A stretch of DNA of 64,000 bases from positions 65,948,366-66,012,365 of the forward strand of contig OX326958.1 in NCBI GenBank assembly GCA_946800325.1. The letters run 5' to 3'. Source of the DNA: Luzula sylvatica (taxonomy: Eukaryota; Streptophyta; Magnoliopsida; Poales; Juncaceae). The notes beneath the pieces were generated by a model. The model had not been told where the DNA came from, searched no databases, and was given only the letters and a program-made list of their open reading frames with translations. This document shows, piece after piece, positions 38,301-47,339 of the stretch; position 1 is the first letter of the stretch, and each line of letters starts with the position of its first letter. The translations under genes were made by a program, and so were the position numbers.

Positions 38301-39278
38301 TAAAAAAGGACCGAAATTTAAATTAAAAAGGACCAAAATGTTAATAAAAAGTACTAAAGTGTGATGTAAAACTGAAAAGGACCAAGATATAAATAAAAAG
38401 GACTATAATATAAATTCAAAAATGTAAAAAAGGATGAAGATGTAAATATGAAGGACCAAAATGTAAGTTTCTAAACTCAAAAGGACAAAAATGTAAATAG
38501 AAAGGATCAAAATATAGTTTTTTCAACTAAAAAGAACCAAAATGTAAATAAAAATGACCAAAATATAAATAAATTTTTTACAAAGAGGCCCCTGGACCAA
38601 AGTTTAATTTTTCAAACTTGAAAGGACTAAATGTAAATAAAAAGGACCAAAATGCAAATAAAAAAGGACCAAAATATAAATAAAAAGGACCAAAATGTAT
38701 TTTTTTTTCAGAAAAGTACCAAAATGTAAATAAATTATTTTTACAAAGAGGCCCCTGGACCAAAATGTAAATTTTAAAACTTCGAAGGATCAAAAAGCAA
38801 ATATAAAGGACCAAAATGTGGAAAAAAGGACCAAAATATAATTTAAAAAAAAAAAATAGGACCAATTTGAGACCCCTGGACTAAAATGTAAATTTCAAAA
38901 CTTCGAAGGACCAAAAAGCAAATATAAAGGACCAAAATGTAAGAAAAAAGGACCAAAATGTAAATTTTTTTCAAAAAAAGGACCAATTTGTAAATAAAAA
39001 AGGACCAAAATGTAAAAAAAAAAAAAAATTTTACGAATAGGCCCCTGGTGACGTGGCTGCACCAGGGGGCTGCAAATCCCCTTGAATTAGTATATAGTAT
39101 AGATATAGATTTGCCCCTAAAATAATCTGAAGTACTGAAAAGAGGAAACGGCACATACCACGCCAATAACAGATGAATCAAACTGGATATTAGAAAGCCT
39201 TATGAGTTCTTCAGCCTTGCGAATCAACATCTTAGATGCGTCCAATCCCATTTTGGTCGCTATCCCTCTCAGATCCAT
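29744..39278 (-). CDS. ORC6: Origin recognition complex subunit 6 (copy B), ten exons with a 7.8-kb intron 1
   Basis: ORC6 is the smallest ORC subunit; it binds DNA through TFIIB-like helical folds and helps load the replicative helicase in the nucleus. Exons: 39159-39278, 31340-31386, 31142-31246, 30973-31053, 30783-30894, 30611-30673, 30356-30443, 30183-30277, 29893-29986 and 29744-29814. They join in frame to about 291 residues, against about 284 in Arabidopsis. Recognised segments: MDLRGIATKMGLDASKMLIR, GEVCKAIICLELAASR, VIFDRKSAIQISGMSEKAY, YKERFLAALPASRRANTDF, FYLCAKKQK, the linker ELLDALPGKRK, YKRHKQMEKKEYEKWKSTV and the conserved end TRLNFEKK. Exon 1 is cut off from exon 2 by a tandem duplication and a Helitron chain. 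A nearer, altered exon-1 copy (31755-31886) may be used instead. Whether a full mRNA is still made cannot be told from DNA. Confidence 0.85.
31755..31886 (-). other. ORC6: Duplicate ORC6 exon 1 with a replaced start and promoter
   Basis: This repeats exon 1 from GIATKMGLDAS onward, with two changes (Q for K, and R where the distal copy has I; R matches my memory of other plants). The donor GTATGT is intact. The native MDL start is gone: upstream it reads MINLEFMRGIATKMG, giving two new in-frame ATGs at 31886 and 31868. Just before it is a good acceptor (TTTTTTAG) and an intron-like T-rich tract. Used as a first exon it gives a near-normal ORC6. Used as an internal exon after the distal exon 1, it would bring an immediate stop (GGT TTA TGA). 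Confidence 0.75.
32355..32384 (-). other. Possible first coding exon of an unidentified gene, copy 1
   Basis: The ten codons MASRLMTFFK end at a GTCAGA donor, below a CT-rich leader and a TELO-box/site II promoter. The following T-rich stretch looks like an intron and leads to the acceptor in front of the duplicate ORC6 exon. Splicing the two directly does not keep the frame. The same exon is at 40242-40271. The parent gene is not recognised. Confidence 0.35.
32477..32508 (-). promoter_or_regulatory. TELO box plus TCP site II promoter module, copy 1
   Basis: On the minus strand: TTTGGGCCAGCCCATA, then TATATAAACCCTAACCC. TGGGCC/AGCCCA are site II (TCP-bound) elements and AAACCCTAA is the telo box. 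Together they mark promoters of many plant housekeeping and cell-division genes. A GA/CT-rich leader follows, consistent with a transcription start. Confidence 0.7.
34310..36760. repeat. About 178-bp tandem array inside the Helitron chain
   Basis: About 13 diverged units. The landmark 'catgtgttagtcttcaatt' recurs mostly at 170-190 bp intervals (about 34462, 34639, 34818, 34989, 35171, 35351, 35532, 35711, 35885, 36002, 36179, 36411, 36591), with a partial unit near 36222. Each unit also holds 'agacatcaattttggaattt' and 'aatatgataaattgat'. There is no ORF. A (TA)n run interrupts it near 35375. Confidence 0.85.
37029..39109 (-). mobile_element. Non-autonomous Helitron (about 2.1 kb)
   Basis: Minus-strand 3' end: hairpin CCCCGCGCAATTGCGCGGGG, then CTAG at 37029-37032. 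5' end at 39109: TCTATATCTATACTATATAC (minus strand), followed by a conserved GGGGATTTGCAGC and the palindrome-rich CCTGGTGCAGCCACGTCACC. The 3' 1 kb is closely shared with the element at 41016-43148. The 5' kilobase is built from short 'ggaccaaaatgtaaa' repeats. Confidence 0.85.
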
Positions 39279-39480
39279 TTCTTCAAATACAATATTCTTC
39301 TTGATTATATCTTCTCTTTCGTTTTATTTGGGTGAGATTTTGTGAGGAAGAAAGGCATGAGTTGTGATGGGGCGTAAGGAGATTTGGAACCAGACGGCAC
39401 ATTTGGCGGGAAGAAGATTTCATTTTTTGGGGGAGCGAAATTTCAACTTTTCGCGCGTTTACGCGAATGGTAAGATAATT
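39279..39480 (-). promoter_or_regulatory. ORC6 promoter with two E2F-type sites
   Basis: Upstream of the native ORC6 ATG (39278) are two matches to the plant E2F consensus WTTSSCSS: TTTGGCGG at 39402-39409 (minus strand CCGCCAAA) and TTTCGCGC at 39449-39456. They lie about 125-180 bp above the ATG. Replication-licensing genes, including ORC subunits, are known E2F targets expressed at G1/S. The duplicated exon at 31755-31886 lacks this segment. Confidence 0.75.
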
Positions 39481-39813
39481 TGAGCCGGTGCCACGGATTG
39501 GGTTCGTGCATGTTATATGAGATTGAGCCACCAACAAAAAATATGCAAGAACTAAGATCAAATTGTATTTGTTTCCGTTTAGTTTTTTCGAATAAGGATA
39601 CAAACACGTAGGAACGGATTCAGAATAAAATAGTAGGAGTGGCAGAATGATAAGGAAAGTCAAGATTAAATAATTTAATAAAATTTGAACATATAAATTA
39701 AATTATAAATTAATTGTCTGCTTCTTTTGATATTAGTTAGAAAAAACATAAATAATTAATGATTTAAAATCTAATTTTGAAATTACATCTAAAAAAAACG
39801 AGTAAATGAAGAA

Positions 39814-39930
39814 GGCTCGGTGGTCCCCCATCCATTAGTGTAAATGTGACTCGAACCCACAACCTCTCACAACATATGGTTTTTTTGTGTCTCACACCAA
39901 ACCACTGGCCCACGAGCCCATTGACTGAAA
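39814..39930 (-). mobile_element. tRNA-derived SINE
   Basis: On the minus strand an A-box-like stretch (CCAGTGGTTTGGTGTGAGA) is followed by a B box (GGTTCGAGTC) at usual pol III spacing. This resembles common plant SINE heads. The ends were not defined. Confidence 0.6.
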
Positions 39931-40015
39931 TTATATTTAAATATAATAGGTATATTTTTCAAGGTTGTACGGGTTGAATTTATTTTCTATAATTCGAATT
40001 GAATTCTATTGTGAA

Positions 40016-40170
40016 AAAAAAAGACCCCTCGGTTATGACCCCTCGGTTACTTGTTACAAACACTCGATTAAGAGAGAGAAAAAAAGACCCCTCGGTTAAG
40101 ACCCCTCGGTTACTTGTTACAAACACTCGATTAAGAGAGAGAAAAAAAGACCCCTCGGTTACTTGTTACA
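40016..40170. repeat. About 60-bp tandem repeat
   Basis: Two to three copies of a unit containing 'gacccctcggttacttgtta', 'caaacactcgattaagagag' and a poly-A stretch. The matching part of copy 1 (about 32230-32285) has only one unit, so the expansion happened after the ORC6 5' duplication. Confidence 0.85.
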
Positions 40171-40365
40171 AACACGGAAATCAGAAAACCGAAACGAAAA
40201 AACGAAATCAACGTGAAAAAAATGCAATCTCTTGTTCTGACCTTGAAAAACGTCATCAATCGGCTTGCCATCGGCCACAAGAGTGTTTGATCGAGATGAG
40301 AGATGAGAGATGAGAGATGAGAGAGAGAGAGGCGGCTGCAAATGAGAGAGAGAGGAGAGAGAACG

Positions 40366-40396
40366 TTAGGGTTAGGGTTTATATATGGGCTGGCCC
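40366..40396 (-). promoter_or_regulatory. TELO box plus TCP site II promoter module, copy 2
   Basis: The same module as at 32477-32508, in the second copy of the duplicated block. It lies about 100 bp upstream of the matching ten-codon exon (40242-40271). Confidence 0.7.
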
Positions 40397-40630
40397 AAAT
40401 ATGAATTATTTTGAATCCGATTAACAGTCAATTGGAAGCCGAGTTAATTCTTAGAGGAAAATTTTCAGGGATGATTAAAATAGCCCCCTATTAACCCAAC
40501 ACATGATTCAATCAGCATGTGTTTGGGGAAATAGGGAGGCACCCTATATGCTCTCTTATCAAATTGCTGTGCTAAAGGCCCAAAATTCAAACATTACTTT
40601 TGATTACAAATCAAGTGGAAAACGTGCCAA

Positions 40631-43401
40631 TAGGGTGTCAACGGTTCGGATCCGGTTCGGATAGTGGTCATACCAGATCCAGATCCATATCCATATTTTT
40701 TTTCGGATACGGATACGGATACGGAATTACTCGGATCCGGATACGGTTCGGATAATAAACGGATACGGATACGGTTCGGATATTGTCGGATACGGATACG
40801 AATACGGTTCTATTTCGGATATTAAAACGGATACTATATTATCATAACATAACTTACTTTTTAGCTATAAGTATATATAATTTGTGACATGAACGATAAA
40901 TATGATTATATTTAAACGTAATTTTACGATTGTGAGTTTAAATCACTCACAAATCATTAATTTGTATATGATTTTTCAACTAATATCAAATATAATACAT
41001 AAAAATAATATATAACTAGCATTACCCCCGCGCAATTGCGCGGGGCTGTTCGGGTTTATAAGTAATGTAGTTGAAAAAAATTGTTGTTCATTTTGTGTAT
41101 GTGCCTTTCTTTTTGTAATCATTATTATATGTGTAATTTAGTGTGTTGTGTGCGAGTGAAATTTTGTAGCAAAAATCATTTGAATATTTTACGAGCCGGA
41201 TTTCTTGAATAATTCAAACGGTTATTGCTAAAAAAATTATCTATATTTTATACTTCATAAGTAAAATAAGGAAAAAGAACGAATGAGTCGTCATGAAATT
41301 TATTAAGAACATAATAGTTCAGAAAACATTGCTGAAAAAAAAAGTGTTTTTAATTTCACAAATCCTTAATTTCGCTACATATTTAGCACAAATATTTTTC
41401 GTCCTTTGTGTGGTCAGCCAACAACAAAGTTTGACGATGTCATCGCTAACCGTTTCGTTCGAACCTTTAATTTAAATTATGTCATGATTATTCGCACATC
41501 CATGATTTGGTATATTTTTAACCCCCTAATTTTTTTTGGATATTATAAAAAATTCTCTGTCTTTTCGTAAATTCCAAAAAAAAAAAACTCTTTACCAAAC
41601 TTTTATTTTAAAATACTCCTTATGGATGATATTAATTTTTTTTTTCGCAAAATACCCTCCAAATCTCATATGTAATAATTAAAACTTATTTTTGTTATTT
41701 TTTATTAATTTTAAGAAAATTCATAAACACTTCTTAACACGTAGTGATTTAAAAAAATTTAAATTATTACATATTTTGTTTATATAATTTTAATATTACA
41801 TTCTTTATTCATAAAAAAACTAACATTAAATGATAATAAATAAACATCTTGCAAATATATTCATAGAAAATATCTATTTAAACATCTATTTTTTATTTTA
41901 GTTTTCTTTTTATGTATTTTTTAATAGTTTTGTGATATTTTATTTTTAAATATTTGCAAGATGTTCTTTTATTAATATTGTTGAACTTATTATAATTTTA
42001 TTTTAGTTTTTCAAGAAAAATAATAAAGGACCAAAATGTAAATTTTAAAACTTCGAAGGACCAAAATGCAAATATAAAGGACCAAAATGTGAAAAAAGGA
42101 CCAAAATATAATTTTTTTTAAAAAATCGGACCAATTTGAGGCCCCTGGACTAAAATGTAAATTTCAAAACTTCGAAGGGCCAAAATGCAAATATAAAGGA
42201 CCAAAATGTAAAAAAAAAAGACCAAAATGTAATTTTTTTTCGAAAAAAGGACCAATTTGTAAATAAAAAAGGACCAAAATGTAAAAAAAAAAAAAAAATT
42301 TTACAAATAGGCCCCTGGTGACGTGGCTGCACCAGGCAAGAAAAATAATAAAGGACCAAAATGTAAATTTTAAAACTTCGAATGACCAAAATGCAAATAT
42401 AAAGGACCAAAATGTGAAAAAAGGACCAAAATATAATTTTTTTTAAAAAATAGGACCAATTTGAGGCCCCTGGACTAAAATGTAAATTTCAAAACTTCGA
42501 AGGACCAAAATGCAAATATAAAGGACCAAAATGTAAAAAAAAGGACCAAAATGTAATTTTTTTCGAAAAAAAGACTAATTTGTAAATAAAAAAGAACCAC
42601 AATGTAAATTTCAAAACTTCGAAGGGCCAAAATGCAAATATAAAGGACCAAAATGTAAAAAAAAAAGGACCAAAATGTAATTTTTGTTTCGATAAAAGGA
42701 CCAATTTGTAAATAAAAAAGGACCAAAATATAAAAAAAATATTTTATTTTTACAAATAGGCCCCTGGTGACGTGGCTGCACCAGGCAAGAAAAATAATAA
42801 AGGACCAAAATGTAAATTTTCAAACTTCGAAGGACCAAAATACAAATATAAAGGACCAAAATGTGAAAAAAGGACCAAAATATAATTTTTTTTAAAAAAT
42901 AGGACCAATTTGAGGCCCCTGGACTAAAATATAAATTTCAAAACTTCGAAGGGCCAAAATGTAAATATAAAGGACCAAAATATAAAAAAAAAAGGACCAA
43001 AATGTAATTTTGTTTCGAAAAAAGGACCAATTTGTAAATACGAAAGGACCAAAATGTAAAAAAAATATATTTGTTTTTACAAATAGGCCCCTGGTGACGT
43101 GGCTGCACCAGGAGGCAGCAAATCCCCTTGCATTATATATTAGATAGATATGCGTATCCGGATCCGGTTCCGGATACTCGAATCTGGTTCCGAGTATCCG
43201 GATCCTAAAAATACCCGGATCCGGAACACGGATCCGGTCCCCGCACCAAAACCGAATATCGAATCCGGTTCCGGATCCTAAAATTAGCAACCAGATCCAT
43301 ATCCGGATCCACTCGGATCCGGATATTTTTTTCGAATCCGGATATTTCTTCGGATACGGTTCGGGTCGGTTCGGGCAATATCCACACCATTGACATCCCT
43401 A
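40631..43401. mobile_element. hAT element with a Helitron nested inside
   Basis: The ends are TAGGGTGTCAACGGT on the left and, reverse-complemented, TAGGGATGTCAATGGT on the right. The flanks CGTGCCAA (40623-40630) and CGGTGCCAT (43402-43410) derive from one target site CGTGCCAT, which is readable uninterrupted in copy A at about 10818-10825. The interior on both sides is made of 'cggatacggatac' and 'atccggatcc' subterminal repeats, with no transposase. A Helitron (41016-43148) supplies most of the length. Confidence 0.85.
41016..43148 (-). mobile_element. Non-autonomous Helitron with repeated 5' ends
   Basis: The minus-strand 3' end is the same hairpin plus CTAG (41016-41019, preceded by A), and the 5' end is TCTATCTAATATATAATG just before a flanking T. 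It is a sister of the element at 37029-39109. Its 5' half has three tandem blocks (about 42011-42336, 42337-42785, 42786-43112). Each ends with the 5' motif 'cccctggtgacgtggctgca', as if the 5' end was reduplicated. Confidence 0.85.
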
Positions 43402-43601
43402 CGGTGCCATGCACATTATTACTGAAATAGAGGGTGACATGCATTTCTACGTTCCTCGTCTAATTCTCCATTGAGACTTGAGAGAGATCGATATTGATAT
43501 CAAGAGAGAGAGAGAGAGGGGGCTAAAGAGAGAGAGGAGGCAAGAGAGAGAGAGGGGGCTAGAGAGAGAGAGAGAGGAGAGGGAGGGCGAGAGAGAGAGA
43601 G

Positions 43602-43778
43602 ATGGGAAAGCAGGCGATGTGTTGCTGGCCATTTCCATTAGAAGAAGAAAAAGTGTCGGATTCGAGTCCATTGATAGGAATTCTCGTGGCTTTCTTAATC
43701 GCCGTAATTCTTCTCATCATGTCGCACTCCCCTCCGAGAAGACGTCGCATTACGATCTACCAGCCTTGTTCTTACTGA
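43602..43778 (+). CDS. 58-residue single-pass membrane protein, copy B
   Basis: Same length and frame as copy A at 10946-11122, with two amino-acid differences (S for P near residue 21; C for S three residues from the end) and otherwise mostly silent changes. Residues 24-40 form one hydrophobic helix, followed by SPPRRRRITIYQP. It opens straight after a GA-rich tract. It is convergent with the large unknown gene on the minus strand; the stop codons are 290 bp apart. The family is not recognised, and no targeting call is made beyond the membrane helix. Confidence 0.7.
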   Translation: MGKQAMCCWPFPLEEEKVSDSSPLIGILVAFLIAVILLIMSHSPPRRRRITIYQPCSY

Positions 43779-44067
43779 AAATATCTCCTCGCCATTTGAT
43801 TTTTTTGAATATTCGTCATATTTTTTATGGGGAAATTCCAAGTCGAGTTTGTAGGGATATTTATGATATTTCTTGCTTTTCATTTCTTGTATAAATTTAT
43901 TTTGAATTTGAATTTCAGTTACTTTACATTTAAAGTTTATCAAACTTTGCTCGAATCGAAAGAAAGAAATATTTAACAAAAAAACATGCTTTCATGCCGA
44001 TTATCACAAAAATTTCGACCAATTTTAAGAACACGAAAAAAAAACACTTGGCTATATCATTTTTTTT

Positions 44068-46589
44068 TTATCTCCAACCAAGAGCTTGTCGAATACCAGA
44101 GAAAATAAGCCCCAAAGATCTTCCAATTATATACGTTAAAAAATATGATATCGCATTGCTTATATTCGTAAACGCCCCTCTTAAAAACGGCATCGATACG
44201 TCAGATAATTCCAAAAACAAGCTGAAATAATATCTCCTATGAAAAAAAAACAAATCATTAATTTCATTTGTTTTCTAAATGAATGGCACGTTTAATTTAC
44301 GGTTAATTTAATTTAAGCTGGTACGAACCATCCAGTCAAGGACCTGAGCTCTACGGTTCGTTTGACAGACAAAGAATAAGGGCTTATTTGAATAGATTTT
44401 TCAACGGGTTTGGTAGATTTTCTAAAGATAACCCTCCACCAATTCAAATTCTCGGTTAAGTTTTTTGTACTTTGATTTTCTTTTGATTTTTGTGATATAA
44501 TGTAGAGCTCGTATCGATCTTCATACATCGAAATAACCGATTCGAAATATTGATTCACCCACCAATTTAAAGCTACCTACATAAAAATTAACAACAATTT
44601 AAATTAAAAAATAAATTAACACACAAAAATTTGTTGATAAAAAAAGATTACCTCGTTTCTTAACCTCTGAAGAGCTCGGGTAGAGAGAGAACACAAAACT
44701 AAGCCTATACCATTGTTGTTTCTCTCACTAGAAGAATATAAATCTCCATCTAAAGAAATTAGGTCTAAATAAATATTCGCAATTCCGTCTGCGAAGAAAA
44801 TTACCATATCTTCGAGTATTTTAATTCCATTCTCTCTCATGAACATATCATCGTAGTAACTTTCAGGTCTGATATTAAAAAATAATCTTAAATAACGTAC
44901 AGAAAAGGCTTGAATGATTGATATTACCTTAGAGATTCAAATCTAAGATGGAATAACAAATTGGAATAAAGTTCAGACTTGCAAGACGAATCGAATCTCT
45001 TGAATATTTTCTCATCTTCTTTTAATTTTCTACCCAATAAATCAACAAATTTCTGAAAAAATGAAAATGTTTTATCAAATTTATCATCACGATTTGAAAA
45101 AAACAGAACCAAGAACGAAACGAGTTTGTCATAATATTTATTATTAATTATAAATATACCATTTTTGAAGGGCAATTTTGTAAAGATAATTCCTCTTCGA
45201 TCCATGTGAGGAAAACTGGTCGAATTAAACTTTTGAATAAATCAACCAATATTTTAACCCATTTATCCGAAGATAAAGACTCGTAACTTTGTGGGAGATT
45301 ATTAACCTGCATTACTTAACCAAACTAATAAATTATTAAAATAATCTATAATAACATGAGAGATTTATTAATAACTTGCCTCCCTTTGAAGAACTCGCAA
45401 AGTGAGAGCTAGTAAATGGATTCTAGGGTTTGCATCAAGAGCAAACAAGCTCAAAGGGTGGATTTTACTGGACTTCTCCAGTTTATTCCCCAAAGCGCTC
45501 ACGTTATTATTATTATTATTATTAGCCGTTTCTTCTAAAGCTTTTGACAGTTTCGTGCTTATCTCGTCCCAGTAATTTATTTTTTCGTTCTCTGTGTACC
45601 TAGAACTAATATCTAGAAGAAATATATTTCAAATTTTTAAAAGATTTTATGCTATTTTGTAAATGTACCATGTAAATTACAAGGAAAATAAAAAGTAAAC
45701 TCTTACCTACCATTTAAAGCTGAGCTTGTGGAATTAAAATCCTCTGTAGAAATTTTAATACTAATATTAGTATTATTGGTATTCTTTCTTGGATTAGGAA
45801 TGGTACCAGTGGTACTGGTACGAGGTATAACTCCAGCGATATAGGCAAATACGATACTAATAGTAAGGAGCACTTGATCTGTACTCGCAATCCAATTTGA
45901 TGCGAGTGGACTCTCTGAAGTAATGAGAGATTGTAGGAAAGAGCATCTCAAAGAACCATTTTTTGGTGATTTGAAATTCAAACTTAGTTTCTCGCCATAG
46001 TAGGTCCTGTACCAACGAGGACAAATGGAAGAAATCGTTACAAGGTACTTAATGATATGTCTTGAGGGAAATTGAGATCGAATTGGACCAAATTGATCCT
46101 TATTTGGGATAATATGTATGCTTTTTTCGAAATATATAACCATTAAATGAGGGTAAGGAGGAAGAAGATAAAGAACACACCTTTTGGATAATTTGAGAGA
46201 CAAATTTGTTGGTGAAAAGAGATGGTTCTTATCCTTGCACCGAGTCCATCTCAGTTGGTTCCGCAATTGCAGTGTTGTTATAGCATAATCCGCCATCGTG
46301 AAGACAGATATCTCTCCCTTGCTAGTCAACTCGCATGGAAGTGCCAATTTCGCCCCTTTTATGCCGATTTTCTCCGCCACAATGGTATTACAAAACCCTA
46401 AATCTGAAATATTAAAACCAATCTTTCGTAAAAACAAAACCAGAATAAAGTAACACAAGTTCAAATCTTTATTGGCGACAAAAAAATGCAAAATGTAGTT
46501 CTGAGCTCAAATTCGTAAAGCCCCACTTAAATTTAGTGGGTGTAAGCATTAATGGAGATTGATATTACCTTGTTAATCGAGAGCTTCAT
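44068..46589 (-). CDS. Conserved multi-exon protein of unknown function (intact copy B)
   Basis: Nine exons are proposed: 46569-46589 (MKLSINK), about 46181-46403, 45707-46006, 45380-45599, 45160-45306, 44928-45052, 44652-44868, 44329-44576 and 44068-44236. From exon 2 to the stop the phases agree and give about 550 residues. The exon 1 to exon 2 join is uncertain: the obvious acceptor breaks frame, while one at about 46437 (after ACGAAAG) keeps it. Visible parts: SLNFKSPKNGSL, a hydrophobic stretch STDQVLLTISIVFAYIAGVI, an Asn run, DKWVKILVDLFKSLIRPVF, MRENGIKILEDMVIFFADGI, CSLSTRALQRLRNE and a hydrophobic C-terminus (GWRYYFSLFLELSDVSMPFL, ISYFLTYIIGRSLGLI). This suggests a helical protein with membrane-associated segments. 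The intron after exon 4 starts GC (AG|GCAAGT). I do not recognise a named family. Confidence 0.75.
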
Positions 46590-47339
46590 GGTTCTCTCTC
46601 ATCTGATCCATACTCCAAAGAGAAGGACGAGCAGTTCAGTTTTGTTTTTCGCTAAAAACTATTGGTACACCTGGTTTATTCAAACTCCTCAAAACTCCAA
46701 AAAGCCCAATATTCAATAATAATAATTAATAATTAATATACATATTTTATACGAAAAGAAGTATAATAAATTGCACGAACTAACATATAAAAAAATAATA
46801 TAATAGTATATAGATTATAGACATAATGAAATGGGGGATTTACATATTATTAGTTTTTAACTTTAAATAACATATTTACCTTTCTAAAAATTAAAATATC
46901 ATATTATCTTTTCATAAACTTAAATCTAAAAATTAAAATATCATATTTATCCTGAAATTAAAATGATACAATTTATCCGTTAAAATTAATGACAATTATT
47001 TAAAATAACTATAATATTTTATCATTTGCATATTTATTCTTTTATAAACCTAAAATATCATATTTACCCTTCTAAACACACAAATATCATATTTATCCTC
47101 TTACTAATCTAAAATAATATATGTAGCCTTCCTTATAAATACATTGTCATATTTACCTTCCAAAATATAATCAATCTTTGTTCACTGGAATAATAATATG
47201 AACCATCCAAATCAAGTGAAAACAAATTCTTAATAAATTATTATATAAATTATTTTGTAAATTTTAAATTGGAGGATATTTTATTCAGGAAAGGTATATA
47301 TGCTATTTCAGATTGTTGAGAGGCTAAATAACGAATTTT
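46590..47339. other. Upstream flank of the unknown gene, AT-rich
   Basis: The first 100 bp hold the promoter-proximal region of the minus-strand gene. The remainder is A/T-rich with repeated 'aaatatcatatttacc' strings and no ORF. Confidence 0.5.

Larger units (their letters stand above)
33024..39109 (-). mobile_element. Helitron chain inserted in ORC6 intron 1 duplicate
   Basis: The empty site is readable in copy 1 (gtata|tttgcccc, about 31709-31720). Here the left part ends ...gtatA before CTAG at 33024, and the right part resumes TTTGCCCC at 39110, so everything between entered as one A|T-targeted insertion or as successive nested ones. Three Helitron 3' ends (CTAG plus hairpin) face left, at 33024, 33857 and 37029. 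Only one clear 5' end is present, at 39109. No replicase/helicase ORF is visible. Confidence 0.8.
31387..40556. repeat. Tandem duplication of the ORC6 5' region
   Basis: Copy 1 runs from about 31387 to 32711. Copy 2 runs from about 32712 to 40556 and is expanded by the Helitron chain at 33024-39109. Both carry the same intron 1 segment, exon 1, and a far-upstream block ending 'atatgctctctta'. The join at about 32711 shares only about 4 bases (tatt), as expected for end joining. Between exon 1 and the far block the copies differ: copy 2 keeps the promoter (39279 onward), whereas copy 1 has other sequence (31887-32230). Confidence 0.85.

Noticed and set aside
39283..39663. 126-codon minus-strand ORF above ORC6
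   Set aside because: It overlaps the ORC6 promoter with E2F-type sites and shows no domain; an open frame by chance is more likely.
45703..46491. Single 262-codon ORF as one exon
   Set aside because: It reads through an intron (46007-46180) with clear GTGTGT donor and TACAG acceptor; splicing it out keeps the frame and removes a low-complexity stretch.
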